A stretch of 64,000 nucleotides of DNA from Stomorhina lunata (taxonomy: Eukaryota > Arthropoda > Insecta > Diptera > Rhiniidae), in assembly GCA_933228675.1 (NCBI GenBank), contig OW121744.1:96188008-96252007 (forward strand), written 5' to 3'. Under the pieces are notes generated by a model. The model had not been told where the DNA came from, made no database searches, and saw only the letters and a list, made by a program, of their open reading frames with translations. Positions 1 through 14,295 of the stretch are shown in pieces. Within the stretch, counting starts at the first letter, position 1. Every line of letters begins with the position of its first letter. The position numbers and the translations under genes were made by a program.

Positions 1-121
1 TACAGATTGTTGCAATCTTCTATAAAAGAATATTGTCGGTTATTGCTGACCGTTTTAATTAATATTTTAAATTAGTTTTATTCACATACAGATCGCAATG
101 ATTTGAATAAGTTTGAAATGA

Positions 122-3100
122 TCTATAAAAATAGGAAATTAAAAAAAATTCCTATAAAACAGAAATTTAAAAAAAAATTCTTATAAAAAATAAGAAATTT
201 TGAAAAATTTCTTATAACAATAAGACATTTTGAAAAATTTCCCATAAAAATAAGAAATTTTTGAAAAATTTCCTATAAAAATAGGAAATTTTTGAAAAAT
301 TTCCTATAAAAATAGGAAATTTTTGAAAAATTTCCTATAAAAATAGGAAATTTTTGAAAAATTTCCTATAAAAATAGGAAATTTTTGAAAAATTTCCTAT
401 AAAAATAGGAAATTTTTGAAAAATTTCCTATAAAAATAGGAAATTTTTGAAAAATTTCCTATAAAAATAGGAAATTTTTGAAAAATTTCCTATAAAAATA
501 GGAAATTTTTGAAAAATTTCCTATAAAAATAGGAAATTTTTGAAAAATTTCCTATAGAAATAGGAAATTTTTGAAAAATTTCCTATAAAAATAGGAAATT
601 TTTGAAAAATTTCTTATAAAAATAGGAAATTTTTGAAAAATTTTCTATAAAAATAGGAAATTTTTGAAAAAATTCCTATAAAAATAGGAATTTTTTGAAA
701 AATTTTCTATAAAAATAGGAAATTTTTGAAAAATTTCCTATAAAAATAGGAAATTTTTGAAAAATTTTCTATAAAAATAGGAAATTTTTGAAAAATTTCC
801 TATAAAAATAGGAAATTTTTGAAAAATTTCCTATAAAAATAGGAAATGTTTGAAAAATTTCCTATAAAAATAGGAAAATTTCGAAAATTTTCTTATAAAA
901 AAAGCAAATTTTGGAAAAATTGCCTTTAAAAATAGGAAATTTTTGAAAAATTTCCTATAAAAATAGGAAATTTTTGAAAAATTTCCTATAAAAATAGGAA
1001 ATTTTTGAAAAATTTCCTATAGAAATAGGAAATTTTTGAAAAATTTTCTATAAAAATAGGAAATTTTTGAAAAAATTCCTATAAAAATAGGAATTTTTTG
1101 AAAAATTTGCTACAAAAATAGAAAATTTTTGAAAAATTTCCTATAGAAATAGAAAATTTTTGAAAAATTTCTTATAAAAAATAGGAAATTTTTAAAAAAA
1201 TTCCTATAAAAATAGGAAATTTTTGAAAATTTTCCTATAAAAATAGGAAATTTTTGAAAAATTTCCTATAAAAATAGGAAATTTCTGAAAAATTTCCTAT
1301 AAAAATAGGAAATTTTTGAAAAATTTTCTATAAAAATAGGAAATTTTTGAAAAATTTCCTATAAAAATAGGAAATTTTTGAAAAATTTTCTATAAAAATA
1401 GGAAATTTTTGAAAAATTTCCTATAAAAATAGGAAATTTTTGAAAAATTTCCTATAAAAATAGGAAATTTTTGAAAAATTTCCTATAAAAATAGGAAATT
1501 TTTGAAAAATTTCCTATAAAAATAGGAAATCTTTGAAAAATTTCTTTAAAATTAGGAAAGTTTTGAAAATTTTCTTTAAAAATAGAAAATTTTCCAATAA
1601 AAATAGAAAATTTTTGAAAAATTTCCAATAAAAATAGAAAATTTTTGAAAATTTTCCAATAATAATAGGAATTTTTGAAAAATTATCTATAAAAATAGGA
1701 AATTTTTGAAAAATTTCCTATAAAAATAGGAAATTTTTGAAAAATTTCTTTAAAAATAGAAAATTTTTGAAAAATTTCCAATAAAAATAGATAGTTTTTA
1801 AAAAATTTCCTCTAAAAATAGAAAATTTTTAAAAAATTTCCTATAAAAATAGGAAATTTTTGAAAAATTTCCTCTAAAAATAGGAAATTTTTGAAAAATT
1901 TTCTATAAAAATAGGAATTTTTTGACAAATTTTTTATAAAAATAGGAAATTTTTGAAAAATTTCCTATAAAAATAGGATTTTTTTGAAAAATTTCCTATA
2001 AAAATATGAAATTTTTGAAAAATTTCCTATAAAAAATTTCCTTGAAAAATTTCCTATAAAAAATTTCCTTGAAAAATTTCCTATAAAAATAGGAAATTTT
2101 TGAAAAATTTCCTATAAAAATAGGAAATTTTTGAAAAATTTCCTATAAAAATAGGAAATTTCCTATAAAAATAGGAAATTTTTAAAAAATTTCCTATAAA
2201 AATAGGAAATTTTTGAAAAATTTCCTATAAAAATAGGAAATTTTTGAAAAATTTCCTATAAAAATAGGAAATTTTTGAAAAATTTCCTATAAAAAAAGGA
2301 AATTTTTGAAAAATTTCCTATAAAAAAGGAAATTTTTGAAAAATTTCCTATAAAAATAGGAAATTTTTGAAAAATTTCCTATAAAAAAAAATTCCTATAA
2401 AAGTAGGATTTTTTTGAAAATTTTCCTATAAAAATTGGAAATTTTTGAAAAATTTCTTATAAAAATTGGAAATTTTTGAAAAATTTCCTATAAAAATAGG
2501 AAATTTTTGAAAAATTTCCTTTAAAAATAGGAAATTTTTGAAAAATTTCCTATAAAAATAGGAAATTTTTGAAAAAATTTCCTATAAAAAATTTTCTTGA
2601 AAAATTTCCTATAAAAATAGGAAATTTTTGAAAAATTTCCTATAAAAATAGGAATTTTTTGAAAAATTTCCTATAAAATAGGAAATTTTTGAAAAATTTC
2701 CTATAAAAATAGGAAAATTTCGAAAATTTTCTTATAAAAAAAGGAAATTTTTGAAAAATTTCCTTTAAAAATAGGAAATTTTTGTAAAAGCTCCTATAAC
2801 AATAGGAAATTTTTGTAAAATTTCCTATAAAAATAGGAAATTTTTGTAAAATTTCCTATAAAAATAGGAAATTTTTGAAAAAATTCCTATAAAAATAGGA
2901 AATTTTTGAAAAGTTTCCTCTAAAAATAGGAAATTTTTGAAAAATTTCCTATAAAAATAGGAAATTTTTGAAAAATTTTCAATAAAAATAGGAAATTTTT
3001 GAAAAATTTCGTATAAAAATAGGAAATTTTTGAAAAATTTCGTATAAAAATAGGAAATTTTTGAAAAATTTCCTATAAAAATAGGAAATTTTTTAAAAAT

Positions 3101-3140
3101 TTCCTATAAAAATAGGAAATTTTTAAAAAGAGGAAAATTT
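122..3140. repeat. 31-bp AT-rich satellite array (Sat-1)
   Basis: About 97 tandem copies of a 31-bp unit. Each unit joins a small hairpin motif, CCTATAAAAATAGG, to a second near-palindrome, AAATTTTTGAAAAATTT. The period shows as a 2-base shift per 60-base line. Copies are nearly identical around 240-840 and decay towards both edges, for example at 1540-1800 and 2030-2080, where short units occur. No coding potential. Confidence 0.97.
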
Positions 3141-4524
3141 TGAAAAAAGGTTTTTTTTTTAAATTTTCTAAAAAAAAGAAAATTTTTGCAAAAATTTCCT
3201 TTAAAAAAAATGTAAGTTTTTATAAATTTTCCTATTAAAGATTAGTAAGTTGTTGCAAAATTTTCCTCTGATTTTTTTCTTTTTTTTCTGATTTTCTTTT
3301 TTCTTTTGATTTTGATTTTGATTTTCTTTTTTCTTTTTTTCTGATTGATTTTTCACAAATTTCTCTAAAACTTTTTTTTTGGACCCCTTTCATATGGTTT
3401 CCCCATTTGTTTAAGAGCATCATAGCAAATTTATTAATTTTAAACAAAATTCACCACAAAAACCATAAACAATTTAAAACCCTTAAAATGTCATTAATTT
3501 GTTGGTAAAAATACATATTTTGCATGAAAGTATCGGAAAGTACTTTTACTAAAAACTTTTACAAGTTTTTTCCAATTTTAGCCAAAAGCAATAATCGCGG
3601 TCGTTGATGGTGATGTTTTCGATGACTCTGCCCCTGTTGTTAATCGGTAGATTCGGTGATGTCGTTGTTAGTAGATTTTAAATATTTGTACATTTTGTAT
3701 AATTTCTTTTTTTATAAAAACCATTAGTTTTCTATTTCCCATCTAAGTAAATCGCAGTGAATGGCGGCGTTTGTGTAAATATTTTATGTTATTTGTTTGT
3801 GTATTTTTAAATTAAACATGAACTTAACCGTAACATATTTCGCGCGAAAGCTAACACTTTTCTATTGATGTCCAAACATTGTATATCCAATGGACGACTA
3901 AGCACCGGGGAATACACGACCAATAACAATATAAATATACGTCACACTAATAATGTTTGAAACAAAACATTCTCTCTTCTCCAAATGCATTGGGGAAAGG
4001 AAATACCGAGTGTGAAACTTTATATAAAATGTATTTATTTGTGTTTGAAATAAATTTTGTATTTGAAGGTTTGAAAATGTTAAACTGGTATATCCCCCTA
4101 TATGGTTTTGTTGTTGCTGCTGTTGCTTCTGCTGGTGTTGTTGTTGTTTTGTTCTAATCATGGAAACACGTACCAAGTATTAATGGTTACGTAATTATTT
4201 TCAATCAGGAAAAAATCGCTAAGTGCGTGTAATTACATGTCAGTGGTGAACGTTTGTGGAACCATAGAAACTGTTAGTTGCAATAAATGAGAAGAATAGG
4301 GGATTTGATCACTTAGGGGGAGTTACGTTGAAAATTATATATAATAAAGAGACTAATTTTGTTAAGGAAGTAAATTTACCAAATCTGTCTCGAAATTTCG
4401 ATATAGATAAAACTATGATTTTTTCAGACAATATCTCCCACTTTACAGTCGTAAATCGTAATTTTCTATAGACAAATTTTTGATAAATTTTTGACATCAA
4501 AATTGTCTGTTGGAAAGTTAATTG
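3141..4524. other. AT-rich spacer, no gene seen
   Basis: The proximal part (about 3260-3380) is a pyrimidine-rich tract with TTTTGA/TTTTC microsatellite runs. About 4095-4155 is a GTT/GCT trinucleotide-rich stretch of the kind common in fly noncoding DNA. Short open frames exist here but show no recognisable motif. The last 200 bases shade into the next satellite. Confidence 0.6.
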
Positions 4525-5562
4525 GTTAAAAAATTTTTCTATAGAAAAATGTCTGATAAAAAAGCTATTCTATAGAAATAAAAAAAAATTTTGAAAAAGA
4601 CAAATTTTTTATAAAAAAATTCTTTAAAAATAGTTTGATAACAAAAAAATTCTATTAAACAATTTTTGATAAAAAAAAATTTTATAGAAAAATTTTTGGT
4701 AAGAAAATTTTGTAAAGAAAAATTTTTGATATAAAATTTTTTATGGAAAAATTTTTGATAAAAAATTTTTTATAGAAAAATTTTTGATAAAAAATTTTTT
4801 ATAGAAAAATTTTTGATAAAAAATTTTTTATAGAAAAATTTTTGATAATACATTTTTTATAGAAAAATTTTTGACAAAAAATTTTTCATAGAAAAATTTT
4901 TGATAAAGAAATTTTCTATAGAAAAATTTTCGATAAAAAAAATTTCTATAGAAAAATTTTTAATAAAAAAATTTTCTACAAAAAAAAATTTTCTATAAAA
5001 AAAAATTTTCTATAAAAAAAATTTTTGATAAAAAAATTTTCTATAGAAAAATTGTTGATAAAAAAATTTTCTATAGGAAAATTGTTGCTAAAAAAATTTT
5101 CTATAGAAAAATTTTTGATAAAGAAATTTTCTATTGAAAAATTGTTAATAAAAAATTGTTGATAAAAAAATTTTCGAAAGAAAAATTTTTGATAAAGAAA
5201 TTTTCTATAGAAAAATTTTTGATAAAAAATAAGATAAGAAATTTCTTATAGAAAAATTTTCGATAAGAAATTTTCTATAGAAAAATTTTTGACAAAAAAT
5301 TTTGTATAGCAAATTTTTGATACAAAAATGTTATATAGAAAAATTAAAAAAAAAAATTATAAAAAAATGCAAATTCTATAAAACAATTTTTCATAAAAAA
5401 AAATTATAAAAATAATTGTCTATTAAAAAATTTTTGATAAGAAATTTTCTATAGAAAAAATTTTGATAAGAAATTTTCTATAGAAAAATTTTTGACAAAA
5501 AATTTTCTTTAGAAAATTTTTGATAAAAAAATTTTCTATAGAAAAATTTTCAATAAGAAATT
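4525..5562. repeat. Degenerate 29-31-bp AT satellite (Sat-2)
   Basis: Tandem units alternate TATAGAAAAATTTTTGATAA with poly-A/poly-T runs. The spacing of successive units near 4746 and 4775 is 29 bp, and elsewhere it varies up to about 31. Units are much more diverged than in the other large arrays, which suggests an old, no longer homogenised array. Confidence 0.9.
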
Positions 5563-7935
5563 GAGTAAAAGTAAAATATCAAAACTACACAACTTTGTGC
5601 CCACCTCTGCTTATGAGTAATGATTCTTACGTAAGTGCTCGTCGATTCTTACATAATTCGTTTGTGGGTGCAGAGATTCCGCTCAACTGCTTGGACAGTT
5701 GTAAATGTCCCATATCCATTGACCTGTCGACATTTTTATACTTCAAAAAACATTGAACTTGTAAAAAGCAGTTTATGTGATAATCCGCAACTTTCATTAC
5801 GGAAAAGAGCAGCCTCACGGGGCATCCAAGTGCTTTTCCTCATGAAATTAAAAAAAAGATCTGAAGTTTCATCCTTTTAAAATTCAAATCATTCAAAAAT
5901 TCACTTAAACGGCCATGTCAACAAACAAAACTGCCATATTGGGCTCCAAAAAAACAGCAACCCTTGATTGAAACATCACACCTGTTGGGTGTGCCTTATC
6001 TACACATGAGATATTTGGATTTTTTTCGAAAATTCTTGAAGGTAGGACAAATGTCAACGATAAAACCTGTGAAATCATCATACTCTTCACACATGTGATT
6101 TCGACAGAATGGAAAGACTTCACATACGCCCAAACTTTCGACTGATCAGTTTCCCAAAATACTAATCAGTCGCTTTGGGGACATCCGATGGCCACCGAGG
6201 TCAGCTAAAGAGATGGATTATAATGACAATCTAGTTACCAAAGTCAGATTTTGTGGGTATATTATTTTTAGTGAAAAAGCAATGTTAATTTGTAATTTAG
6301 AGAAAGAAAACCGGCTTCATTTTTAATAGTATCAAAATTTAAGTTCCATAACAGCTTTAAATTTTAGCGATTCTCGAAAGCTATTTAAAATTTTTTATTT
6401 AAACACAAAACTATAGTTCAGTGACTTGTTGCTACAAGGGCCAAGTCATTTTTTTGCTGTTTTGACTTAGTCATTGCTTTAGATTTCCTTCTTTACCCTC
6501 TTTTATTTGGCTCCAAAGGCAAATCTCTAACATTACTCAAAATATATTTATAAGGGTTTTTCTGGGCAATGTTACTATGACTTTATATGGAAATTAAAAA
6601 CTTTAAGTCAAATTTTCTCAAAACAACTTTTTTGACATTAGCCCTTTTGGCAACAAGTCATTGATTAGTTTACATGATTGGAACAAAAAAACAATTTGAT
6701 CCATCGGAGTGAACCGGTTTTAACTAGTTCCACATAAATACTTAAAATATATATAAACAAATTCAAAACTTACAACCTCAATTCTAACGTGGTAAGCTTA
6801 TTTATTAGATTTTAATTGAAAATTAAATGAACATACAAATTACCGCACTCATTATTTTCAGTTTCAATTCGCAGTCAAATCTATTCCACTGACAGACTTG
6901 GGGCTTAATTTTTTCAAAATAGGGAAATGACGTTAGTGTTGGTAATTTGGTTGCTGTTGCGTTAATTTCACAAAAATAATACAAACGAAATTACTAAATT
7001 ACTAAGCCTTTTATATATGAATATACTCCCGACTACGCAAAATTGCTATTAAAAGCAGAAATACATGAAATTAAAAAAGAGCAGCTGCTTAAATTTAATC
7101 ACTACTTTTTTCATGTTAACGTTTAAAAGGCTAAAATGGTAGAAATGGCAAAACTTGGCTTAACAAGTTAATGATGTGTATGAGTTAGAGTTGAAAACTG
7201 AAAAACTGAATAAAATATTTAAATTAGATGTTGGTTTTAATCATTAAAAACATTCCACAACAAACTCATAGAACAAAAAGATTATAAGTCTTGTACATAT
7301 TTAATTGATCATTTGTAGAGAACATTTTTTTCCAATTTTTGCTGTTGGGAATAATTTCTATTTAGTCTAAAGCTAAATTGTATTTTTTCTTATACAAAAA
7401 GAAAAAACGGCTTTGATTAGACTTGGGATCCACAAGAGTTAAGTGTTAACGTCTTTTTGTTTTCATGTGTTTGATGCCTCATAAAATTTCACACTACATG
7501 TGCTGCTACGCGTTTTTTGAATTCCTTTTTCGTTGATCAGCCAAAGCATTATTCGTTCGTATACATTGTAAAGGCTAAGAGGTTTTAGCCCTTTAATGTA
7601 ACCAGTTTGTTGTTTATGGCCATAAAAGTCATAACAAGCTCATTACTTTTGATAATCATGTTGATGAATAAGTGTATGGGGCTTTTTTGTGCAGTTTTGT
7701 TGTATGTGATCGATCCATTTGATATGAGGCAGATGATTTGGCCAGAGCTGCCAAGTGATGGAACGAAATTTGCAACATTGTTCGAAATAAAAATAATCTG
7801 TTGTGGAAAAAACTCCTTTGAATGAAGAAATAAGTAAGATATTTAAAACGTACATTTTTAACATTTTTCAGGTTTATTGGTTTAAGTAAACAGTTTTAAG
7901 AGCTTTAACATAAGATAGAGATGCCAAGTCAAGGA
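5563..7935. other. AT-rich unique spacer, no gene seen
   Basis: No tandem repeat, recognisable transposon protein or RNA gene was seen. Open frames are 60-81 codons, partly overlapping on both strands, without motifs or Kozak support, and fit chance expectation at this composition. Confidence 0.5.
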
Positions 7936-10900
7936 AATATAGAAAAAAATTTTTTTATAGAAAAATATTTCTACCTAAAAATCTTTCTATAGAAAAATAT
8001 TTCTATCTTAAAAGTTTTCCATAGAAAAATATTTCTATCTAAAAATTTTTCTCTAGAAAAATATTTCTATCTAAAAATTTTTCTATAGAAAAATATTTCT
8101 ATCTAAAAAAAAATTTTCCAAAGAAAAATATTTCTATCTAAAAATTTTTCAAAAGAAAAATATTTCTATCTAAGAATTTTTCTATAGAAAAATATTCTAT
8201 CTAAAAATTTTTCTATAGAAAAATACTTCTATCTTAAAAAATTTCTATAGAAAAATATTTCTAACTAAAAATTTTTCTATACAAAAATATTTCCATCTAA
8301 AAATTTTTCTGTAGAAAAATATTTCTATCTAAAATTTTCTATAGGAACAAAATTTCTATCGAAAATTTTTCCATAGGAACAAAATTTCTATCTAAAAATT
8401 TTTCTATAGAAAAATATTTCTATCTAAAAATTTTTCTATAGAAAAATATTTCTATCTAAAAATTTTCTATAGAAAAATATTTATATCAAAAATTTTTTTA
8501 TAGAAAAATATTTCTATCTAAAAATTTTTCCATAGAAAAATATTTCTATCAAAAAATTTTTCTATAAAAAAATATTTCTATCTAAAAATGTTTCTATAGA
8601 AAAATATTTCTATCGAAAATTTTTCTATAGAAAAATATTTCTATCTAAAATTTTTCTATAGACAAATATTTCTATCTAAAATTTTTTCTATAGAAAAATA
8701 TTTCAATCGAAAATTTTTCTATAGAAAAATATTTCTATCTATAATTTTTTCTATAGACAAATATTTCTATCTAAAATTTTTTCTATAGAAAAATATTTCT
8801 ATCTAAAAATTTTTCTATAGAAAAATATTTCTATCTAAAAATTTTTCTATTGAAAAATATTTCTATCTAAAAATTTTTCTATAGAAAAATATTTCTGTCA
8901 AAAATTTTTCTATAGAAAATTTTTAGATAGAAATATTTTTCTATAGAAAAATTTTTAGATAGAAAAATATTTCTATCTAAAAATCCTTCTAAAGAAAAAT
9001 ATTTCTATCTAAAAATTCTTCTATAGAAAAATATTTCTATCTAAAAATTTTTCTACAGAAAAATATTTCTATCTAAAAAGTTTTCTATTTAAAATTATTT
9101 CTATCTAAAAATTTTTCTATAGAAAAATATTTCTATCTAAAAATTTTTCTATCTAAAAATATTTATACAGAAAAATTTTTCAATCGAAAATTTTTGTACA
9201 GAAAAATATTTCTATCTAAAAGTTTTTCTACAGCAAAATATTTCCATCTAAAAATTTTTCTATAGAAAAATATTTCTATCTAAAAATTTTTCTATAGAAA
9301 AATATTTCTATCTAAAAATTTCTCTATAAAAAAATATTTCTTTCTAAAAATTTGTCTATTGAAAAATATTTCTATCTAAAAATTTTTCTATAGAAAAATA
9401 TTTCTATCTAAACTTTTTTATATAGAAAAATATTTCTATCTAAACATTTTTCTATAGAAAAATATTTCTATCGAAAATTTTTCCATAGAAAACTATTTCT
9501 ATCTAAACATTTTGCTATAAAAAAATATTTCTGTTTAAAAATTTTTCTATAGGAAAATATTTCTATCTAAAAATTTTTCTATAGAAAAATATTTCTTTGG
9601 GAATTAATTATTCGAACTTTAGAATTAATTGAAAAATTAGGTTTAAACATTTTGCTATAAAAAAAATATTTCTGTTTAAACATTTTTCTATAGAAAAAAT
9701 ATTTCTATCGAAAATTTTTCTATAGAAAAATATTTCTATCGAAAATTTTTCTATAGAAAAATATTTCTATCGAAAATTTTTCTATAGAAAAATATTTCTA
9801 TCGAAAATTTTTCTACAGAAACATATTTCTATCGAAAATTTTTCTATAGAAAAATATTTCTATCGAAAATTTTATTATAGAAAAATATTTCTATCGAAAA
9901 TTTTTCTATAGAAAAATATTTCTATCGAAAATTTTTCTATAGAAAAATATTTCTATCGAAAATTTTTCTATAGAAAAATATTTCTATCGAAAATTTTTCT
10001 ATAGAAAAATATTTCTATCGAAAATTTTTCTATAGAAAAATATTTCTATCGAAAATTTTTCGATAGAAAAATATTTCTATCGAAAAGTTTTCTATAGAAA
10101 AATATTTCTATCGAAAATTTTTCTATAGAAAAATATTTCTATCGAAAATTTTTCTATAGAAAAATATTTCTATCGAAAATTTTTCTATAGAAAAATATTT
10201 CTATCGAAAGTTTTTCTATAGAAAAATATTTCTATCGAAAATTTTTCTATAGAAAAATATTTCTATCGAAAATTTTTCTATAGAAAAATATTTCTATCGA
10301 AAATTTTTCTATAGAAAAATATTTCTATCGAAAATTTTTCTATAGAAAAATATTTCTATCGAAAATTTTTCTATAGAAAAATATTTCTATCGAAAATTTT
10401 TCTATAGAAAAATATTTCTATCGAAAATTTTTCTATAGAAAAATATTTCGATCGAAAATTTTTCTATAGAAAAATATTTCTATCGAAAATTTTTCTATCG
10501 AAAATTTTTCTATAGAAAAATATTTCTATCAAAAAATTTTTCTATAGAAAAATATTTCTATCTAAAAATTTTCTATAGGAACAAAATTTCTATCGAAAAT
10601 TTTTCTATAGGAACAAAATTTCTATCGAAAATTTTTCTATAGAAAAATATTTCTATCGAAAATTTTTCTATAGAAAAATATTTCTATCGAAAATTTTTCT
10701 ATAGAAAAATATTTCTATCGAAAATTTTTCTATAGAAAAATATTTCTATCGAAAATTTTTCTATAGAAAAATATTTCTATCGAAAATTTTTCTATAGAAA
10801 AATATTTCTATCGAAAATTTTTCTATAGAAAAATATTTCTATCGAAAATTTTTCTATAGAAAAATATTTCTATCGAAAATTTTTCTATAGAAAAATATTT

Positions 10901-12035
10901 CTATCGAAAATTTTTCTATAGAAAAATTTTCGATAGAAATATTTTTCTATAGAAAAATATTTCTATCGAAAATTTTTCTATAGAAAAATATTTCTATCGA
11001 AATTTTTCTATAGAAAAATATTTCTATCGAAAATTTTTCTATAGAAAAATATTTCTATCGAAAATTTTTCTATAGAAAAATATTTCTATCGAAAATTTTT
11101 CTATAGAAAAATATTTCTATCGAAAATTTTTCTATAGAAAAATATTTCTATCGAAAATTTTTCTATCGAAAAATATTTCTATCGAAAATTTTTCTATCGA
11201 AAAATATTTCTATCGAAAATTTTTCTATCGAAAAATATTTCTATCGAAAATTTTTCTATTGAAAAATATTTCTATCGAAAATTTTTCTATAGAAAAATAT
11301 TTCTATCGAAAATTTTTCTATAGAAAAATATTTCTATCGAAAATTTTTCTATAGAAAAATATTTCTATCGAAAATTTTTCTATAGAAAAATATTTCTATC
11401 GAAAATTTTTCTATAGAAAAATATATCTATCGAAAATTTTTCTATAGAAAAATATTTCTATCTAAAAATTTTTCTATAGAAAAATATTTCTTTTTAAAAA
11501 TTTTTCTATAGAAAAATATTTCTATCTAAAAATTTTTCTATAGACAACTATTTCTATCTAAAAATGTTTCTATAGAAAAATGTTTCTATCTAAAAATTTT
11601 TCTATAGAAAAATATTTCTATCTAAAAATTTTTGTATAGAAAAATTTTTCTATCTAAAAATTTTTCTACAGAAAAATTTTTCTATCTAAAAATTTTTTTA
11701 CAGAAAAATGTTTCTATCGTTTTTCTATAGAAAAATATTTCTATCGAAAGTTTTTTTATAGAAAAATATTTCTATAGAAATATTTTTCTATAGAAAAATT
11801 TTCGATTGAAGTATTTTTCTATACAAAAATGTTCTATAGAAAAATAAAAATTTTTCTATAGAAAAATATTTCCATCGAAAATTTTTCTATAGAAAATTAT
11901 TTCTATCGAAAATTTTCAAGTAGAAAAATATTTTTATCAAAAATTTTTTTATAGAAAAAGTTTCAAAAAAATATATTTTTCTATACAAAAGTTTTCGATA
12001 AAAATATTTTTTTATAGAAAAACTTTCACAAAAAA
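7936..12035. repeat. 31-bp AT satellite array with two unit variants (Sat-3)
   Basis: About 130 units of 31 bp built on CTATAGAAAAATATTTCTAT. Two variants are layered. Units with TATCTAAAAATTTTT predominate at 7936-9600 and 11460-11700. Units with TATCGAAAATTTTT form a homogeneous core at about 9690-11460. A roughly 45-bp unique interruption lies near 9600-9645, and units are locally inverted near 8905-8960 and 10915-10950. The right edge, from 11700 on, decays. Confidence 0.97.
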
Positions 12036-13285
12036 AAATTATATAATGGGACGACGTTTAATGAGTTTTAGTTGATTTTGGTATAATTAAAATGTATAAA
12101 AATTTGTTTATTTAAAATATTTTTTCCAATACCAAAAATGCAGTCCTACTTGTTCAATATAAATTAAGCACACAAAAATAAAGGCAAACGAACAAGTGGC
12201 GTTTAGGTTGGCCAAAAAATTATGTTCTTCATTTTAAGTATTAAAAATTTCAAGGTGGTAATATTCAGTTTTTTTTTTTTCTTATAAATATATTTTTTTT
12301 CCTAATTTCTTAAGCAACATTGTTAAAACAAACTGAAACTGCAGCCACTTATCGCTAGAGACAGGGAATGATTTAAAAATAAAAATCTCTAAACTGGTTT
12401 AACCACAAAACACTTCCCCAGATACTCGTGCATAAAATGTAAATCGGTGTAAATTCTGCATTACTCCTGCTTTGCTAATTCCCTTAATATTAGAGGTGCT
12501 GTTGTTGTTTTTGTTACTTTACCTTTTGCTGCGGCCGCCGAGAACGTTATTGTTGTTAATGTTTTATTTTTTGGTTAAAGTTTTAAGCTGATGTGTAGAT
12601 GTTAGCTAATTTCAAGCTAAATTACCCTGACGCCTGATGGGTAACCATCAGTTACATGCCACAAATACTGAAACATAAACTCATACTTAAGCCAAAGACA
12701 GTGAGTGCATCATCAAGAACTAGTTGTTTTTAGCAAGTTTGAGTTAATACTGTAATTTTTTCATATCCAGTAGTTTTGGTGAGTATAAAGGCAACTTTAA
12801 AAATCTTTCCAAATTTGCTGCTATCTTTAGGAATAAAGATTATTCTTTAAAAACCTACCTCGTTATCCCAAATAGTCCTACTTGATTGTATAAGTGTTTG
12901 CGCTTGCGCACTTTAAGTGTTTTTCATTTGACACAGTGTGTGCGAAGTAAGAAAAAAGTAAGTACTTATTTAGTTTTCATAACACCAAATTCAACCAGAG
13001 TTTTTTATTTTGGTTTAATATAAGAAATGCAAAAACCCAGCAACGCCATAAACAATTTCAACAAAAGGTGTGCAGCATGTTCACGTGTTAATTTCATCCG
13101 TTCAAGAAGTCAGTCATTCACTGAGACACAATAACAAAGCGACTACGAAAAAGCAGAATTGATGGAAACATATGATCTTCACTTAATGATCTTGATAGCG
13201 TTTATTTCGTAAAATATGAAGCAATAAACGATTTTCTGAAATTACCCTATAGCTAAACTTGAAAGTAGCAAAAAAATTAAAAAAA
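12036..13285. other. Unique AT-rich spacer, no gene seen
   Basis: Nonrepetitive intergenic or intronic sequence with a short GTT-rich stretch near 12500 and an isolated GC-rich word (GCGGCCGCCG) near 12531. No protein motif or RNA gene recognised. Confidence 0.5.
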
Positions 13286-14295
13286 CATAGTCTAGTCATA
13301 GTCTAGTCATAGTCTAGTCATAGTCTAGTCATAGTCTAGTCATAGTCTAGTCATAGTCTAGTCATAGTCTAGTCATAGTCTAGTCATAGTCTAGTCATAG
13401 TCTAGTCATAGTCTAGTCATAGTCTAGTCATAGTCTAGTCATAGTCTAGTCATAGTCTAGTCATAGTCTAGTCATAGTCTAGTCATAGTCTAGTCATAGT
13501 CTAGTCATAGTCTAGTCATAGTCTAGTCATAGTCTAGTCATAGTCTAGTCATAGTCTAGTCATAGTCTAGTCATAGTCTAGTCATAGTCTAGTCATAGTC
13601 TAGTCATAGTCTAGTCATAGTCTAGTCATAGTCTAGTCATAGTCTAGTCATAGTCTAGTCATAGTCTAGTCATAGTCTAGTCATAGTCTAGTCATAGTCT
13701 AGTCATAGTCTAGTCATAGTCTAGTCATAGTCTAGTCATAGTCTAGTCATAGTCTAGTCATAGTCTAGTCATAGTCTAGTCATAGTCTAGTCATAGTCTA
13801 GTCATAGTCTAGTCATAGTCTAGTCATAGTCTAGTCATAGTCTAGTCATAGTCTAGTCATAGTCTAGTCATAGTCTAGTCATAGTCTAGTCATAGTCTAG
13901 TCATAGTCTAGTCATAGTCTAGTCATAGTCTAGTCATAGTCTAGTCATAGTCTAGTCATAGTCTAGTCATAGTCTAGTCATAGTCTAGTCATAGTCTAGT
14001 CATAGTCTAGTCATAGTCTAGTCATAGTCTAGTCATAGTCTAGTCATAGTCTAGTCATAGTCTAGTCTAGTCATAGTCTAGTCATAGTCTAGTCATAGTC
14101 TAGTCATAGTCTAGTCATAGTCTAGTCATAGTGTAGTCATAGTCTAGTCATAGTCTAGTCATAGTCTAGTCATAGTCTAGTCATAGTCTAGTCATAGTCT
14201 AGTCATAGTCTAGTCATAGTCTAGTCATAGTCTAGTCATAGTCTAGTCATAGTCTAGTCATAGTCTAGTCATAGTCTAGTCATAGTCTAGTCATA
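13286..14295. repeat. 11-bp satellite array, left block
   Basis: Near-perfect tandem copies of the 11-mer CATAGTCTAGT, about 92 units. The only clear irregularities are a 6-bp extra TAGTCT near 14062-14071 and a single substitution near 14131. Homogeneity is much higher than in the 31-bp arrays. The array is split from its right block by a MITE insertion. Confidence 0.98.

Noticed and set aside
122..3140. CRISPR-like regular repeats
   Set aside because: Units are contiguous, with no unique spacers and no cas genes, and the surroundings are eukaryotic.
3235..3447. Lys/Ser-rich minus-strand frame of 70 codons
   Set aside because: It is a translation of a pyrimidine-rich microsatellite and has no other support.
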